A stretch of DNA of 64,000 nucleotides from Lachnospiraceae bacterium (lineage in GTDB: Bacteria > Bacillota > Clostridia > Lachnospirales > Lachnospiraceae): NCBI GenBank assembly GCA_017500935.1, contig JAFVXW010000074.1:1-64000 (forward strand). The letters run 5' to 3'. The translations under genes and the position numbers were made by a program. Position 1 is the first letter of the stretch. Each line of letters starts with the position of its first letter. Positions 63,404 through 64,000 of the stretch are shown here, piece by piece. The notes under the pieces are model-generated. The model saw only the letters and a program-made list of their open reading frames with translations, was not told the DNA's origin and did not search any database.

Positions 63404-63475
63404 GCAACCGTAGTCTAACGGATAGAACGGAGGCCTCCGACGCCTTTAATGCAGGTTCGATTCCTGTCGGTTGCA
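63404..63475 (+). tRNA. tRNA-Arg (anticodon CCG)
   Basis: 72 nt; acceptor arms GCAACCG and CGGTTGC, discriminator A, no encoded CCA. The anticodon stem is GAGGC/GCCTT-type with loop CTCCGAC, giving CCG (codon CGG). The T arm is TTCGATT-centred. Confidence 0.92.
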
Positions 63476-63531
63476 TTTTTGCATCACTCAATTTTTGTAA
63501 TTGGGCAGTGCATTTAAGAAAGTTGGTTTGT

Positions 63532-64000
63532 ATGGGTTATATCAAAAAGAAGAAAAACAATCCGCTGTTACAGTTTGTAAAAGACCATAAAACAGTAACA
63601 GCTGTTATCGCTGCGGCAGTGGTGGTTTTGGGACTTGCAGCAGTTTTGCTCATTTGTCTGTTTGGAAAGAAGGAGCAGCCTGTGACAGAGCCTGAGACAG
63701 AGACTGTTGTGGAAGAGACCGCAGCTGGTCAGGAGGAAGAGAACGGCCTTGTACCTCTTGAACTGGATGCATACCCGGAAGTCAATGACCTGATGAAGCG
63801 TTATTACGCTGCTGTTACGGCTGGTGACAGAGAGCAGATCAAGTCTATGTCGGATGTGGAGGATGAAAGTGCTCTTTTATATCTGGAACTGAGAAGCGTC
63901 TTTATTGAAGCCTATAATGATCTGCAGTGTTATACCAAGGTGGGACCTGCAGAGAATTCCTATGTGGTATATGTGGCGTATAATGTAAAATTCAATGGGA
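63532..64000 (+). CDS. Membrane-anchored protein of unknown function (3' partial)
   Basis: 156 residues are visible before the window ends. Start MGYIKKKKNN at 63532, after a weak ribosome site (AAGAAAG). Residues 20-43 form one membrane helix (TAVIAAAVVVLGLAAVLLICL), then an acidic Glu/Thr-rich linker (EPETETVVEE) and a domain beginning DAYPEVNDLMKRYYAAV, which is the texture of NTF2-like extracytoplasmic domains in Lachnospiraceae. A short gap of 56 bp separates it from the tRNA-Arg, without a clear terminator. Confidence 0.6.
   Translation, partial: MGYIKKKKNNPLLQFVKDHKTVTAVIAAAVVVLGLAAVLLICLFGKKEQPVTEPETETVVEETAAGQEEENGLVPLELDAYPEVNDLMKRYYAAVTAGDREQIKSMSDVEDESALLYLELRSVFIEAYNDLQCYTKVGPAENSYVVYVAYNVKFNG

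Overview
The window looks like the chromosome of a low-to-mid GC Gram-positive anaerobe of the Clostridia, most likely a Lachnospiraceae gut commensal. The support is indirect: strong AGGAGG-type ribosome sites, sigma-A promoters of the TTGACA-17-TATAAT type, a dgt-dnaG-rpoD-trmK-nif3 gene order, separate pyrB and pyrI chains, a His-rich zinc system, several families typical of this group (DUF4125, DUF5688, DUF815, a GH127-like enzyme), and many small carbohydrate-related operons. No species can be named from the sequence alone.

Layout. 1-3.9 kb: cobalamin salvage (a fused ECF transporter cut by the left edge, cobS, cobC). 3.9-9.2 kb: two divergent carbohydrate/ester-hydrolase operons (a GH42-like enzyme with an acetylxylan-esterase-like enzyme; a ceramidase-like hydrolase with an SGNH hydrolase). 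9.3-12.5 kb: HelD and a Gfo/Idh/MocA oxidoreductase. 12.5-17.6 kb: a tight five-gene minus-strand accessory operon (unknown zinc-finger protein, SNF2-type ATPase, IbrA-like PP-loop enzyme, GNAT-like protein, IbrB/ParB-like protein) under one strong promoter whose -35/-10 spacer is a perfect inverted repeat. This is the best candidate here for an undescribed system. 17.7-20.5 kb: a small unknown protein, a DUF2974-like hydrolase and a Y-family polymerase.

20.5-27.5 kb: two copies of a tRNA-Leu(CAG)/tRNA-Leu(AAG) pair, 851 bp apart, each with its own promoter and terminator and separated by an AT-rich, motif-rich gene-free stretch. They are followed by uncharacterised glycan genes, a TIM-barrel isomerase, a C39-like protein and a GH127-like enzyme. 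A third tRNA-Leu(CAG) in inverted orientation closes the segment. 27.6-31.5 kb: DUF4125, a PatB/MalY-type lyase, and a zinc-ribbon membrane protein paired with a condensation-like acyltransferase. 31.7-38.9 kb: the housekeeping operon dgt, dnaG, rpoD, trmK, nif3-like and a TGS-uridine kinase. 38.9-42.8 kb: an amino-sugar unit with a fused NanE-NanK enzyme. 42.9-43.4 kb: the RNase P RNA.

44.2-49.9 kb: a zinc homeostasis cluster (two G3E/CobW-type GTPases, one with a large His/Cys tract and one fused to a DUF1980-like domain; a YlmH-like S4 protein; ZnuA, ZnuC, ZnuB). 49.9-52 kb: pyrI, pyrB and a nitroreductase. 52-58.9 kb: a PH-domain protein, a DUF815 ATPase, and polyphosphate metabolism (Ppx/GppA, Ppk1) with Maf and a small regulator. 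59-62.4 kb: a HAD phosphatase, a PHP phosphoesterase and an ABC-F ATPase. 62.6-64 kb: a DUF5688-like protein, tRNA-Arg(CCG) and a membrane-anchored protein cut by the right edge.

All functional names rest on motifs read by eye from the translations. No database search was run.
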